In this document: positions 1 through 8,498 of the stretch, piece after piece | Numbering within the stretch: position 1 is the stretch's first letter | Layout: each line of letters begins with the position of its first letter | Assembly (NCBI RefSeq): GCF_014650435.1 | Contig: NZ_BMUY01000006.1 | Location: 186,001 to 250,000, forward strand | Source: Streptomyces tendae | Lineage (GTDB): Bacteria; Actinomycetota; Actinomycetes; Streptomycetales; Streptomycetaceae | DNA: 64,000 bases | Reading direction: 5' to 3' | Notes under the pieces: model-generated | What the model saw: the letters and a program-made list of their open reading frames with translations, nothing else | What the model was told of the DNA's origin: nothing | Database searches by the model: none | Made by a program: the position numbers and the translations under genes

Positions 1-25
1 ACTCTGGAAAACATGCGTCATCGTC

Positions 26-31
26 TACGGT
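26..31 (+). promoter_or_regulatory. candidate -10 box, leaderless AraC gene
   Basis: The hexamer TACGGT (TAnnnT) lies 7 nt before the GTG at 39. No Shine-Dalgarno sequence precedes that GTG, so transcription may begin at the start codon. No good -35 is visible, and only 25 bases lie upstream in this window. Confidence 0.35.
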
Positions 32-38
32 GGTCGGC

Positions 39-968
39 GTGGATCCCTTGAGTTCCCTGCTGAGCGGCATCCGGGCCGAGGGCTCGGTCGTCAGCCACGC
101 CGTACTGACGGCGCCCTGGACCATCCGCTTCACCGACGGGGCGCCCCTCACCATGGTCAGCGTGCTGCGCGGCGGCGGCACCCTGCTGCTGCCCGACGGG
201 ACCCGAAGGGCGGTCGGCGCGGGTGACACGGCCGTCGTGCGCGGCCCCGAGCCGTTCCTCCTCGCGGACCGGCCCAGCACGGTCGACCGCCCGCACGCCG
301 AGTACGAGATCGCGTGTTTCACGGATGCCGAGTGCACCGCCGAGGACCTCGGCGGCATCCGCTGGGGCACCGACCCGGACGGACCGACCGCGCTGATCGT
401 GGGCGCCTACCGCGCCTCGGGCCACCGCCACGAGCGGCTCCTGCGCGCCCTGCCGCGGATCCTGGTCGTCAACGAGGACGCCGAGGTCTGCGCCTGGCTG
501 GAGACCGCCGCCGCCGACGCCGCGCGGCTCCCGGCCGGTTCCCAGGCGCTCATGGACCGGCTCCTCGACTGGGCCCTGGTGTGCACGCTGCGCACCTGGT
601 TCGACCGGGCCGGTGCCGACGCCCCGGGCTGGTACCGCGGTCTGGCCGACCCGGTCCTCGGACCCGCGCTGCACGCCTTCCACGACCGGCCCGCCCAGCC
701 CTGGACGGTCGCCTCGCTCGCCGGTCGGGCGGGCGTCTCGCGGGCCCTGTTCGCCAAGCGCTTCACCGAGGTGATGGGCCGCCCGCCGCTGGCCTACCTC
801 ACCGAGTGCCGGATGGCCGACGCCGAGGCGCTGCTGACCGACACCGACCTCAGCATCGCCCGGATCGCCAGGTCCGTCGGCTATGCCGACGCCTTCGGCT
901 TCAGCGCCGCCTTCAAACGCCACAAGGGCCTCAGCCCCAGCACCTTCCGCGCCGCGGCGGCCGCCTGA
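39..968 (+). CDS. AraC-family transcriptional regulator
   Basis: This is a predicted cytoplasmic DNA-binding regulator of 309 residues. The N-terminal two thirds resemble the cupin-type ligand domain (AraC_binding/Cupin_6): GGGTLLLPDG is followed by a cupin-like GDTAVVRGPEPF. The last 100 residues are a double helix-turn-helix: SLAGRAGVSRALFAKRFTE for the first HTH, then IARIARSVGYADAFGFSAAFKR and the closing GLSPSTFR typical of AraC proteins. I chose the GTG at 39 because a -10-like TACGGT ends 7 nt earlier, suggesting a leaderless mRNA; a GTG at 30 is the alternative. The ligand and targets are unknown. AraC proteins of this type often control an adjacent oxidoreductase, so the gene at 1079 or one beyond the left edge may be regulated. 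Family call is firm; function is open. Confidence 0.85.
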   Translation: MDPLSSLLSGIRAEGSVVSHAVLTAPWTIRFTDGAPLTMVSVLRGGGTLLLPDGTRRAVGAGDTAVVRGPEPFLLADRPSTVDRPHAEYEIACFTDAECTAEDLGGIRWGTDPDGPTALIVGAYRASGHRHERLLRALPRILVVNEDAEVCAWLETAAADAARLPAGSQALMDRLLDWALVCTLRTWFDRAGADAPGWYRGLADPVLGPALHAFHDRPAQPWTVASLAGRAGVSRALFAKRFTEVMGRPPLAYLTECRMADAEALLTDTDLSIARIARSVGYADAFGFSAAFKRHKGLSPSTFRAAAAA

Positions 969-1078
969 ACGCCGGGTACGGCACCGGGCGCGTGCCTCGC
1001 CCACCCGCGCCCGCGCGCTGTCGGACCGCGGGCATATCCTGAACGCCAGTGGCCATCGGCAGACGAAGGGGTCCGAAG

Positions 1079-2497
1079 GTGCCGTCGATGCTCGATGCGG
1101 TCGTAGTGGGTGCGGGGCCGAACGGACTGACCGCAGCCGTGGAGCTGGCCCGCCGCGGCTTCTCGGTCGCCGTGTTCGAGGCGCAGGGCACCGTGGGCGG
1201 CGGTGCGCGCACGGAGGAGCTGACCCTGCCCGGCTTCCGGCACGACCCGTGCTCGGCCGCGCACCCCCTAGGCATCAATTCCCCGGCCTTCCGCCACCTG
1301 CCCCTCCAGCGGTACGGCCTCGAGTGGCTGCACCCCGGGCTGCCCATGGCGCACCCCTTCCTCGACGGCTCGGCAGCCGTGCTGTCCCGATCGGTCGGCG
1401 AGACGGCCGCCTCCTTCGGAGCGCGCGACGCCGGTGCGTACCGCAGGCTGGTCGAGCGCTTCCTGCCCAGGTGGGACACCCTGGCCCGGGACTTCATGTC
1501 GCTGCCGCTGACCGCGCTGCCCCGGGACCCGGTCACCCTCGCCAGGTTCGGACTGGTCGGCCTGCCCCCGTCGACGTGGCTGATGCGCCGCTTCCGCGAC
1601 GAGAAGGCCAAGACCCTCTTCGCCGGGCTCGTCGCGCACGTGATGGCACCGCTCGGCGGCTTCGCGACCGGCGCCATAGGCCTGGTCTTCGCGCTGGCCG
1701 CGCACGCCCGCGGCTGGCCGGTGGCCCGCGGCGGCTCCCAGTCCATCTCCGACGCCCTGGCCGCGTACCTGAAGGACCTCGGCGGCACCGTCCACACCGA
1801 CTACGAGGTCAAGCGCCTGGACGACCTGCCGCCCGCGCGTGCCTACGTCTTCGACACCTCGCCCACGGCCCTGGCCCGCATCGCGGGACTCGGCAACCAC
1901 TACGCGAACTACCGGTACGGCCCGGGCGTCTTCAAGCTCGACTACGCGCTGGACGGCCCCGTCCCGTGGACGGCCGAGGCGCCGCGCAGCGCGGGCACCG
2001 TGCAGATCGGCGCCGACAGCGCGGAGATCGGCGCCGCCCTGGACGCCGCCTCCGGCACCGGCCGCGCGCCCGAGCGGCCGTTCCTCATCACCGTGCAGCC
2101 CAGCGTCGTCGACCCCGGCCGCGCCCCGGCCGGCAAGCATGTCTTCTGGGCGTACGGCCACGTCCCCAACGGCTGGACCGGCGACCTCACCGACGCCGTC
2201 GAACGCCAACTGGAACGCTTCGCCCCGGGGTTCCGCGACCGCGTGCTCGCCCGCGCCGCCGCCGGCCCGCCCGAACTCGCCGCCCGCAACGCCAACTACG
2301 TCGGCGGCGACATCGCCTCCGGCACGGTGTCCGGCCTGCAACTCCTCCTGCGCCCCAAGCTGTCCCTGTTCCCGTACTCGACCCCGCACCCGGCCGTCTT
2401 CATCTGCTCGTCGGCCACCCCGCCCGGCCCCGGCGTCCACGGCATGTCGGGCCACAACGCCGCGAAAGCAGTCTGGCGGCGACTAAGGCAGACATGA
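1079..2497 (+). CDS. FAD-dependent oxidoreductase, phytoene desaturase-like
   Basis: The 472-residue protein is an FAD-dependent amine-oxidase/CrtI-type oxidoreductase. A dinucleotide-binding Rossmann fold starts almost at residue 1 (VVVGAGPNGLTAAVELARRG) and ends in an acidic residue followed by GTVGGGA, as in the CrtI/NAD(P)-FAD family. The C-terminal PGPGVHGMSGHNAAKAV is the FAD-contacting motif of the same family. The substrate cannot be told: no carotenoid genes are nearby, so it is probably one of the many CrtI paralogues of unknown role. The GTG at 1079 is preferred because AGGGG lies 7-8 nt upstream; a candidate -10 (TATCCT, 1035-1040) would give a short leader. GTG 1049 and ATG 1088 are alternatives. 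Its TGA overlaps the ATG of the macrodomain gene (ATGA), indicating co-translation. Confidence 0.8.
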   Translation: MPSMLDAVVVGAGPNGLTAAVELARRGFSVAVFEAQGTVGGGARTEELTLPGFRHDPCSAAHPLGINSPAFRHLPLQRYGLEWLHPGLPMAHPFLDGSAAVLSRSVGETAASFGARDAGAYRRLVERFLPRWDTLARDFMSLPLTALPRDPVTLARFGLVGLPPSTWLMRRFRDEKAKTLFAGLVAHVMAPLGGFATGAIGLVFALAAHARGWPVARGGSQSISDALAAYLKDLGGTVHTDYEVKRLDDLPPARAYVFDTSPTALARIAGLGNHYANYRYGPGVFKLDYALDGPVPWTAEAPRSAGTVQIGADSAEIGAALDAASGTGRAPERPFLITVQPSVVDPGRAPAGKHVFWAYGHVPNGWTGDLTDAVERQLERFAPGFRDRVLARAAAGPPELAARNANYVGGDIASGTVSGLQLLLRPKLSLFPYSTPHPAVFICSSATPPGPGVHGMSGHNAAKAVWRRLRQT

Positions 2498-3003
2498 CCG
2501 GCATCACCCTGGTCCAGGGCGACATCACCCGCGAGAGCGCCGACGCGATCGTGAACGCCGCCAACTCCTCCCTCCTCGGCGGAGGCGGCGTCGACGGCGC
2601 CATCCACCGGCGCGGCGGCCCCGCGATCCTGGCGGAGTGCCGCAGGCTGCGCGCGGGCCACCTGGGCAAGGGCCTGCCCACCGGCCGCGCGGTCGCCACC
2701 ACCGCGGGCGACCTGGACGCGCGCTGGGTGATCCACACGGTCGGTCCGGTCTGGTCGGCCACCGAGGACCGCTCCGGCCTCCTCGCCTCCTGCTACCGCG
2801 AATCCCTGCGCACCGCCGACGAGTTGGGCGCCCGCACGGTCGCCTTCCCCGCCATCTCCACCGGCGTCTACCGCTGGCCGCTGGACGACGCCGCCCGCAT
2901 CGCCATGGAGACGGTACGGGCCACACGGACGTCGGTCACCGAGGTCCGCTTCGTCCTCTTCGACACCCGGGCCTACGAGGCGTTCGCGACGCGGGCGGGC
3001 TGA
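2494..3003 (+). CDS. macrodomain protein, probable O-acetyl-ADP-ribose deacetylase
   Basis: The 169-residue protein is a stand-alone macrodomain of the YmdB/MacroD type, which hydrolyses O-acetyl-ADP-ribose or removes ADP-ribose from proteins. The sequence shows the N-terminal GDIT, the catalytic-loop signature IVNAANSSLLGGGGVDGAIH (Asn and Asp of the NAAN...GGGVDGAIH motif) and the phosphate-binding FPAISTGVYRWP. It covers the usual length with no extra domain. Its ATG overlaps the stop of the FAD oxidoreductase. A sirtuin, which produces O-acetyl-ADP-ribose, lies 14 kb away at 17101-17844; any functional link is inference. The family call is secure, the exact substrate is not. Confidence 0.9.
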   Translation: MTGITLVQGDITRESADAIVNAANSSLLGGGGVDGAIHRRGGPAILAECRRLRAGHLGKGLPTGRAVATTAGDLDARWVIHTVGPVWSATEDRSGLLASCYRESLRTADELGARTVAFPAISTGVYRWPLDDAARIAMETVRATRTSVTEVRFVLFDTRAYEAFATRAG

Positions 3004-3058
3004 CCGCCCTCGGCGCCCCAACGCGCCCCGGGTACCGAGGGAGCCCCCTCCACCTGGC

Positions 3059-3087
3059 TTGACGCTTTATTGCGAGTGATGTGCAAT
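3059..3087 (+). promoter_or_regulatory. candidate promoter of the nik operon
   Basis: TTGACG (3059-3064) is followed after 17 nt by TGCAAT (3082-3087), about 33 nt before the nikA ATG, which has a strong GGGGGAG ribosome binding site. The -35 is good; the -10 is weak. The Nur-type palindrome sits between them and overlaps the -10, where a bound repressor would block RNA polymerase. Confidence 0.45.
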
Positions 3088-3088
3088 A
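3068..3088. promoter_or_regulatory. Nur-type nickel operator
   Basis: TTGCGA-GTGAT-GTGCAA (3070-3086) fits the published Nur consensus tTGCaa-N5-ttGCAA, keeping both invariant TGC/GCA triplets. The flanks extend it to a perfect TATTGC-N9-GCAATA inverted repeat. Nur is the Fur-family nickel sensor of Streptomyces that represses nikABCDE and sodF. Position in the promoter and the ABC operon downstream both agree. Confidence 0.7.
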
Positions 3089-3119
3089 GCTGCGCATCGA
3101 CAACAAGCGTGGGGGAGAC

Positions 3120-4766
3120 ATGACAGCCCGTCGGACCCGTTGGACCCGTCGGACCGATCGGAGACTTCCGATACGAACGGGGCTCCCGATCCGGAGTGCC
3201 GCCGCCCTGGTCGCGTTCGCCGCCGGTGCGACCGCCTGCTCCGCACCCTCGGACGGCGGGAAGGACGACGGCGCCGGGGCGGCCGAGTCCGTCGTGATCG
3301 GGGTCGCCTCGGAACCGGACACCCTCAGCCCGCTGCTCGGCTACGGCAAGGACGGCAACTCCAAGATCTTCGACGGGCTGCTCGCCCGTGACACCGACCT
3401 GAAGCTGAAGCCGGCGCTCGCCACCGCGCTGCCGAAGGTCACCGACGGCGGCCGTACGTACACGTACACCCTGCGCGACGGCGTGAAGTTCAGCGACGGC
3501 GAACCGCTGACGGCCCAGGACGTCGTGTACACCTACCGCACCGTCCTCGACGAGAAGACCAACAACACCGCCCGCAGCGAACTCGACGCCGTCGAGGGCG
3601 TCCGCGCCAGCGGGGACGACACCGTCGTCTTCACGCTCAAGTACCCCTACGCGCCCTTCGCCGCCCGCACCGTCCTGCCCATCGTCCCCGAGCACGTCGC
3701 GGGGAAGCAGGACCCCAACACCGGCGACTTCAACACCGAGCCGGTCGGCACCGGACCGTACGTGCTCACCAACTGGAGCAAGGGCGAGAAGCTCGCCTTC
3801 AAGGCCAACCCGCACTACTGGGGAGGCAGGCCCGCGGTGAAGTCCTTCACCATGGCGATCGTCCCCGACGACAACGTCCGCGCCACCCGGCTGCGCTCCG
3901 GCGACCTCGACGGCGCCGTCCTGCCGCCCAACCTCGCCGCCACCTTCCAGAAGGACGACGGACGGCGGACGTACCGCGCCAGGTCCTACGACTTCCGGGC
4001 CGTCACCCTGCCCACCTCCGGCAAGGTGACCGGTGACCGGGCCGTCCGCAGGGCCCTGGACGCCGCCGTGGACCGGCAGGCCATGGTCGACAAGATCCTC
4101 GACGGCGCGGGCCGGCCCGCGTACGGCCCGCTGCCCGTGGACGACCCCTGGTACGAGGGCGGCATCGAGCGCCCGCACGACCTCGCCGGGGCCAAGCGCA
4201 TCCTGGACGCGGCCGGCTGGAAGCCCGGCTCCGGCGGCATCCGCGCCAAGGACGGACGGCGCGCTTCCTTCACCCTCTACTACCCCTCCGGCGACAAGGT
4301 CCGCCAGGACCACGCGCTCGCCTACGCCTCCGACGCCAAGAAGGCCGGTATCGAGGTCAAGGTGGAGGGCGCCACCTGGGAGGTCATCGAGCCGCGGATG
4401 AAGTCCGACGCGGTCCTCGCGGGCTTCGGCAGCGTCGGCGACCCCGACTTCGGCCTCTACACCCTGCTGCACTCCGCCCTCGCCGGTGACGGCTTCAACA
4501 ACATGGCCCACTACGACAACCCGGCCGTGGACGAGGCCCTCGACGCCGGGCGCCGCAGCCAGGACCCGAAGGTCCGCGCCGCCGCCTACGACAAGATCCA
4601 GCAGGCCCTCGTGGGGGACCCCGGCTACACCTTCCTCACCCACATCGACCACCTCTACGTCCTCGCCGATCGCTGGGAGGGGCTGACCACCCAACTGGAG
4701 CCGCACGAGCACGGCTTCGCCAGCGGGCCCTGGTGGAACATCGAGGACTGGCGGCCGAAGAAGTGA
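3120..4766 (+). CDS. nikA: nickel ABC transporter, substrate-binding lipoprotein
   Basis: The 548-residue product is a family-5 extracellular solute-binding protein (DppA/OppA/NikA fold), anchored outside the membrane. The N-terminus is Arg-rich with a hydrophobic stretch ending in the lipobox ATAC, Cys40 being the lipidated residue. Family-5 signatures are clear: EPDTLSPLLGYG near the mature N-terminus, DGVKFSDGEPLTAQDVVYTY, and GTGPYVLTNW. This fold carries oligopeptides, nickel or nickel-chelator complexes, and the sequence alone does not separate them. The nickel call rests on the Nur-type operator in the promoter and on memory of the S. coelicolor nikABCDE locus. It is first of five genes; its TGA overlaps the GTG of nikB. 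A dipeptide role is the alternative. Confidence 0.8.
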   Translation: MTARRTRWTRRTDRRLPIRTGLPIRSAAALVAFAAGATACSAPSDGGKDDGAGAAESVVIGVASEPDTLSPLLGYGKDGNSKIFDGLLARDTDLKLKPALATALPKVTDGGRTYTYTLRDGVKFSDGEPLTAQDVVYTYRTVLDEKTNNTARSELDAVEGVRASGDDTVVFTLKYPYAPFAARTVLPIVPEHVAGKQDPNTGDFNTEPVGTGPYVLTNWSKGEKLAFKANPHYWGGRPAVKSFTMAIVPDDNVRATRLRSGDLDGAVLPPNLAATFQKDDGRRTYRARSYDFRAVTLPTSGKVTGDRAVRRALDAAVDRQAMVDKILDGAGRPAYGPLPVDDPWYEGGIERPHDLAGAKRILDAAGWKPGSGGIRAKDGRRASFTLYYPSGDKVRQDHALAYASDAKKAGIEVKVEGATWEVIEPRMKSDAVLAGFGSVGDPDFGLYTLLHSALAGDGFNNMAHYDNPAVDEALDAGRRSQDPKVRAAAYDKIQQALVGDPGYTFLTHIDHLYVLADRWEGLTTQLEPHEHGFASGPWWNIEDWRPKK

Positions 4767-5767
4767 TCCGGTCGGCCCGGCGACTGCCCTGGGGCGCGAT
4801 GGCCCGGCTGGCGGGACGGCGCGCACTGTTCGCCGTCCCCGTCGTCCTCGTCGTCACCTTCGGCGTGTTCGCGATCGCCGCCGCCTCGCCCTTCGACCCC
4901 GTCCAGGCGTACGCAGGCACCGCCGCGCTCGGCGCCGACCAGGAGACCCTGGACCGGCTGCGCGAGAACCTCGGGGTGGACGAGTCCTTCGTCGTGCGCT
5001 GGTGGCACTGGCTGACCTCCGCGCTCACCGGCGACCTCGGCCACTCCAGCGTGCTGCGGCAGCCGGTGACGCAGGTGATCGGGGAACGGCTGGTGTGGTC
5101 CGCGCTGCTGTGCGCCGTCGCCTTCGCCGCCGCCGTGACCCTCGGCACGCTCCTCGGCGTGCTGGCCGCCCGCAGGCCCGGCTCGACGCTCGACCGGGCG
5201 GTCACCTCCCTCGCGTACACCCTGGAGGCGGCGCCGGTCTTCTGGATCGCGCTGCTCGCCGTGTGGCTGTTCGCCCTCCAGTGGGACGTGCTGCCGGCCG
5301 GCGGACTGACCGACACCGCCAGCGAACAGGTCACCCCGGGGCAGGTCGCATCCCACATCGTGCTGCCCGCCGGGGTGCTGGCCGTCTCCCAACTGCCCTG
5401 GTTCACCCTCTACGTGCGCCAGGGCGTCGCCGACGCCCTCGCGGAGGACCCGGTGCGCGGCGCGCGGGCCCGCGGACTGGGGGAGGGGACCGTCCTGGTC
5501 GGACACGCCCTGCGCTCGGGGCTGCTGCCCGTCCTCACCCTGATCGGCTCCCGCGTTCCCGAACTCATCACCGGCGCCCTGCTGGTGGAGAGCGTCTTCA
5601 GCTGGCCGGGCATCGCCGCCGCCACCGTCGAGGCCGCCACCGCCGTCGACTTCCCGCTGCTCGCCGCCCTGACCACCCTCGCGACCGCCGCCGTACTCGC
5701 CGGCAACCTGCTGGCCGACCTGCTCTACGGACTCTTCGACCCGAGGGTGAAGCTCAGTGAGATGTGA
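4763..5767 (+). CDS. nikB: nickel ABC transporter permease 1
   Basis: The 334-residue integral membrane protein is a BPD_transp_1 permease of the DppB/NikB class. Hydrophobic segments appear at the N-terminus (ALFAVPVVLVVTFGVFAIAAA), in the centre and near the C-terminus. The class signature is present: a periplasmic loop after TM1, the DGGLT-like PAGGLTD segment, and the cytoplasmic EAA-type coupling loop ADALAEDPVRGARARGLGEG that docks on the ATPases, followed by PELITGALLVESVFSWPGIA, typical of DppB. The GTG at 4763 overlaps the nikA stop; ATG 4799 is a later alternative. It pairs with nikC to form the membrane channel. Confidence 0.82.
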   Translation: MIRSARRLPWGAMARLAGRRALFAVPVVLVVTFGVFAIAAASPFDPVQAYAGTAALGADQETLDRLRENLGVDESFVVRWWHWLTSALTGDLGHSSVLRQPVTQVIGERLVWSALLCAVAFAAAVTLGTLLGVLAARRPGSTLDRAVTSLAYTLEAAPVFWIALLAVWLFALQWDVLPAGGLTDTASEQVTPGQVASHIVLPAGVLAVSQLPWFTLYVRQGVADALAEDPVRGARARGLGEGTVLVGHALRSGLLPVLTLIGSRVPELITGALLVESVFSWPGIAAATVEAATAVDFPLLAALTTLATAAVLAGNLLADLLYGLFDPRVKLSEM

Positions 5768-6660
5768 TGTCCATGGCTGACGTCGCCGCCGAGAAGACCG
5801 GCACCGTCTGGCGCTCCCGCGGCGGCGGCCGCCGCTCCACCCGCACCCTGCGGCTGCGCACCTCCGCCGTGCTGCTGACCGCGACCGTGCTCGCCGTGCT
5901 GCTCGTGCCGCCGCTGGTGCAACTGGACCAGCAGGCCGTCGACCTGGCCGCCAAACTGCAGGCCCCGAGCCTCGCCCACCCGTTCGGCACCGACGACGTC
6001 GGCCGCGACCTGCTGCTGCGCTGCGTGTACGGCCTGCGCGTCTCGCTGCTCGTCGGAGTGGCGGCAGCGCTGACCGCGACGGTCGTCGGCACCGCCGTGG
6101 GCGCCGTCGCAGGGGCGCTCGGCGGCTGGGTCGACCGGGGCGTGATGCGGGCGGTCGACACCATCTCCTCCGTGCCCCACCTGCTGCTGGGCATCTTCAT
6201 CGTCGCGATGTTCCGGCCGGGCGTCTGGCCGGTGGTCGCCTCCGTCGCGCTCACCCACTGGCTGTCCACCGCGCGCATCGTCCGCGCCGAGGTGCTGTCC
6301 CTGCGCGCCCGTCCGCACATCGACGCGGCCGTCTCCGGCGGCGCGTCCCGGTGGCGGGTGACGGTGCGGCACCTGCTGCCGGGCGTACTGCCGCAGGCCG
6401 CGCTGGCCGCCGTACTGATGGTGCCGCACGCCATGTGGCACGAGTCGGCACTGTCCTTCCTCGGCCTCGGGCTGCCCACCCACACCGCGAGCCTCGGCAA
6501 CCTGATCCAGGAGGCCCGGGGTTCGCTGCTGGCCGGGCAGTGGTGGCCGACGCTCTTCCCCGGCCTGTTCATCATCGTGCCCACCCTCGCCGTCGCCGGA
6601 CTCGCGGGCGCCTGGCGGGAGCGGATCAACCCCCGTCGCCGATCGGAGCTGATGCTGTGA
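5767..6660 (+). CDS. nikC: nickel ABC transporter permease 2
   Basis: The product of about 297 residues is the DppC/NikC-class permease. After a short basic N-terminus and first membrane span comes HPFGTDDVGRDLLLRCVYG, the hallmark of this class (FGTDxxGRD). The coupling loop is SLRARPHIDAAVSGGASRWR, and the C-terminal LGLPTHTASLGNLIQEA is again class-typical. Starts at 5764 (GTG), 5767 (ATG) and 5773 (ATG) are in frame; 5767 shares one base with the nikB stop. The gene ends with GTGA overlapping nikD. Partner of nikB. Confidence 0.82.
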   Translation: MSMADVAAEKTGTVWRSRGGGRRSTRTLRLRTSAVLLTATVLAVLLVPPLVQLDQQAVDLAAKLQAPSLAHPFGTDDVGRDLLLRCVYGLRVSLLVGVAAALTATVVGTAVGAVAGALGGWVDRGVMRAVDTISSVPHLLLGIFIVAMFRPGVWPVVASVALTHWLSTARIVRAEVLSLRARPHIDAAVSGGASRWRVTVRHLLPGVLPQAALAAVLMVPHAMWHESALSFLGLGLPTHTASLGNLIQEARGSLLAGQWWPTLFPGLFIIVPTLAVAGLAGAWRERINPRRRSELML

Positions 6661-7661
6661 CCGAGCGAGCCCCCGTGCTGTCGGTACGCGGTCTGTCGGT
6701 ACGCTTCCTGATGCCGGGCGGGCGCCGGGTCGCCGCCGTCACCGACGCCCACTTCGACGTGGCGGCCGGCGAGTGCCTGGCCCTGATCGGCGAGAGCGGC
6801 TGCGGCAAGTCCGTCCTCGCCTCCGCCCTGCTCGGGCTGCTGCCCGGCAACGCGCAGACCGCGGGCCGCGCGCTCCTCGGCGAGCTGGACCTGCTCGCCG
6901 CCGACGAGCGGACCCTCGCCCGTACGGTGCGGGGCCGGCTGATCGGCCTGGTCCCGCAGAGCCCGGCCGCCCACCTCACCCCGGTCCGCACCGTCCGGGC
7001 GCAACTGGAGGAGACGGTCGCGGAACTCACCGCGCCCCGCGGCGGTCGCAAGGCACTGCGGGCGGCCGCCGAGGCCGCCGCCGAGCGCGCCGCGTTCCCG
7101 GTGGACCACCTCGACCACCACCCGCACGAACTCTCCGGCGGCCTCGCCCAGCGCGCCGCCACCGCCCTCGCCCTGGTCGGCGACGCGCCCCTGCTGCTCG
7201 CCGACGAACCGACCACCGGGCTCGACCGCGACCTGGTGGACCACACGGTCGACGAACTGCGGCGACATGTCGACAACACCGAAGGCGCGGGAGCCCGGCC
7301 CGACACCGGCCGCGCCCTGCTGCTGATCACCCACGACCTGGCCGCCGCCGAGCGCATCGCCGACCGCGTCGCCCTGATGTACGCCGGGCGCATCGTCGAA
7401 CTCGCCGACGCCACCGCGTTCTTCGGCGCCCCCGGACCGCGCCACCCCTACGGCCGCGGGCTGCTCGACGCGCTGCCCGACCGTGCCTTCGCCCCCATTC
7501 CCGGCCTGCCGCCCGAACTCGGTGCGCTCCCCGACGGCTGTGCCTTCGCCGCCCGCTGCGACCGGACGACCGACGCCTGCGCCGCCATGCCCCCGCTGGG
7601 CGGCCAGGTGGCCTGCCACCACCCGCACGCCGTACTCACGAAGGCCGCCGACCGTGCTTGA
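6657..7661 (+). CDS. nikD: nickel ABC transporter ATPase 1
   Basis: The 334-residue cytoplasmic ATPase powers the nikBC channel. It shows Walker A GESGCGKS near residue 45, a Q-loop (GLVPQSPAAHLTP), the ABC signature ELSGGLAQRA, Walker B LLLADEPTTGLD and the switch histidine ITHDLAA. The C-terminus has the oligopeptide/nickel ATPase extension RHPYGRGLLDALP and a Cys-rich tail with four Cys (CAFAARCDRTTDACAAM), the HPY domain that often carries an iron-sulfur or metal site. GTG 6657 overlaps the nikC stop and has GGAG upstream; the longer open frame to the left is not coding. nikE overlaps by 8 nt. Confidence 0.85.
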   Translation: MTERAPVLSVRGLSVRFLMPGGRRVAAVTDAHFDVAAGECLALIGESGCGKSVLASALLGLLPGNAQTAGRALLGELDLLAADERTLARTVRGRLIGLVPQSPAAHLTPVRTVRAQLEETVAELTAPRGGRKALRAAAEAAAERAAFPVDHLDHHPHELSGGLAQRAATALALVGDAPLLLADEPTTGLDRDLVDHTVDELRRHVDNTEGAGARPDTGRALLLITHDLAAAERIADRVALMYAGRIVELADATAFFGAPGPRHPYGRGLLDALPDRAFAPIPGLPPELGALPDGCAFAARCDRTTDACAAMPPLGGQVACHHPHAVLTKAADRA

Positions 7662-8355
7662 ACTGCACACCGTCACCGCCGGATACGACCGGAACGCGCC
7701 CGTGTTCCGGGGCGTCTCCCTGTCCGTCGCACCGGGGGAGGCGGTCGGGCTGCTCGGCCCCAGCGGCTGCGGCAAGTCCACCCTCGCCCGCGTCGCCGCC
7801 CTGCTGCACCGGCCCGACGCCGGCACGCTGCACCTCGACGGCACCCCCGTACGGCGCTGGCGGCACCGCGCCCCGCGGGACCAGCGCACCGCCTTCGGCG
7901 TCGTCTTCCAGCAGCCCCGCCTCTCCGCGGACCCGCGGCTCGCCCTGGCCGACCTGATCGCCGAACCGCTGCGTGCCACCGGCCGCCGGGACGAGGCCGC
8001 AGGCCGGATCGCCGAACTGTCGGCCACCGTGGGGCTGACCGCCGACCTGCTGGCCAGGCGCCCGCACGAGGTCAGCGACGGCCAGTTGCAGCGCGCCTGC
8101 CTGGCACGCGCCCTGGTGCTGCGCCCACGCTGGCTGGTGTGCGACGAGATGACGGCGATGCTCGACGCCTCGACCACGGCCGCCCTGGTCCGGGTCGTGG
8201 AGGAGTACCGGGCCGCGACCGGAGCGGGGCTGCTGGCCGTCGGCCACGACCGCGTCCTGCTGGACCGCTGGTGCGGGCGCACCGTCGACTGGGCGACCCT
8301 GACGGCCTCCGGCACGGACCCCTCCACCAGGAACGAACAAAGTCCGACGGGGTAA
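7654..8355 (+). CDS. nikE: nickel ABC transporter ATPase 2
   Basis: This second ATPase (233 residues) lacks the C-terminal extension of nikD. Walker A is GPSGCGKS near residue 40, Q-loop VVFQQPRLSADPRL, Walker B WLVCDEMTAMLD and switch region AVGHDRV. The ABC signature is degenerate: VSDGQ instead of LSGGQ, and Walker B ends in E-M-T rather than E-P-T, so the two composite ATP sites may be unequal. GTG 7654 has CGAAGG upstream and overlaps nikD by 8 nt; the longer in-frame opening from 7483 is inside nikD and not coding. Last gene of the operon. Confidence 0.83.
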   Translation: MLELHTVTAGYDRNAPVFRGVSLSVAPGEAVGLLGPSGCGKSTLARVAALLHRPDAGTLHLDGTPVRRWRHRAPRDQRTAFGVVFQQPRLSADPRLALADLIAEPLRATGRRDEAAGRIAELSATVGLTADLLARRPHEVSDGQLQRACLARALVLRPRWLVCDEMTAMLDASTTAALVRVVEEYRAATGAGLLAVGHDRVLLDRWCGRTVDWATLTASGTDPSTRNEQSPTG

Positions 8356-8384
8356 TTGATTCGGTTGTGTTCGGGTTCTAGGGT
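8356..8384 (+). promoter_or_regulatory. candidate housekeeping promoter of the beta-galactosidase gene
   Basis: TTGATT (8356-8361), a 17-nt spacer, and TAGGGT (8379-8384) fit the Streptomyces HrdB consensus well. It begins directly after the nikE stop and lies about 115 nt before the beta-galactosidase ATG. GGGTGACCC (8381-8389) is a small palindrome over the -10. Confidence 0.5.
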
Positions 8385-8414
8385 GACCCGTGACTCAGTA
8401 GTCGCCGCGTCACC

Positions 8415-8446
8415 GGCAGTTGTGAACCACCCCCACGGCAACTGCC
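8415..8446 (+). other. hairpin in the beta-galactosidase leader
   Basis: GGCAGTTG (8415-8422) and CAACTGCC (8439-8446) form a perfect 8-bp stem with a 16-nt loop. It lies downstream of the candidate promoter, so it would be in the 5' leader. It could be an operator, an mRNA structure or a nikE terminator; there is no T tract. Confidence 0.4.
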
Positions 8447-8498
8447 CTCACAGCACCGTGCGTTGAGCCGCCCCCGAAGCCCACGGAAGGCCACGGTC

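Noticed and set aside
3120..8355. Assignment as dipeptide/oligopeptide importer
   Set aside because: Not excluded by protein sequence, but the Nur-type operator in the promoter favours nickel; kept as the alternative in the gene entries.
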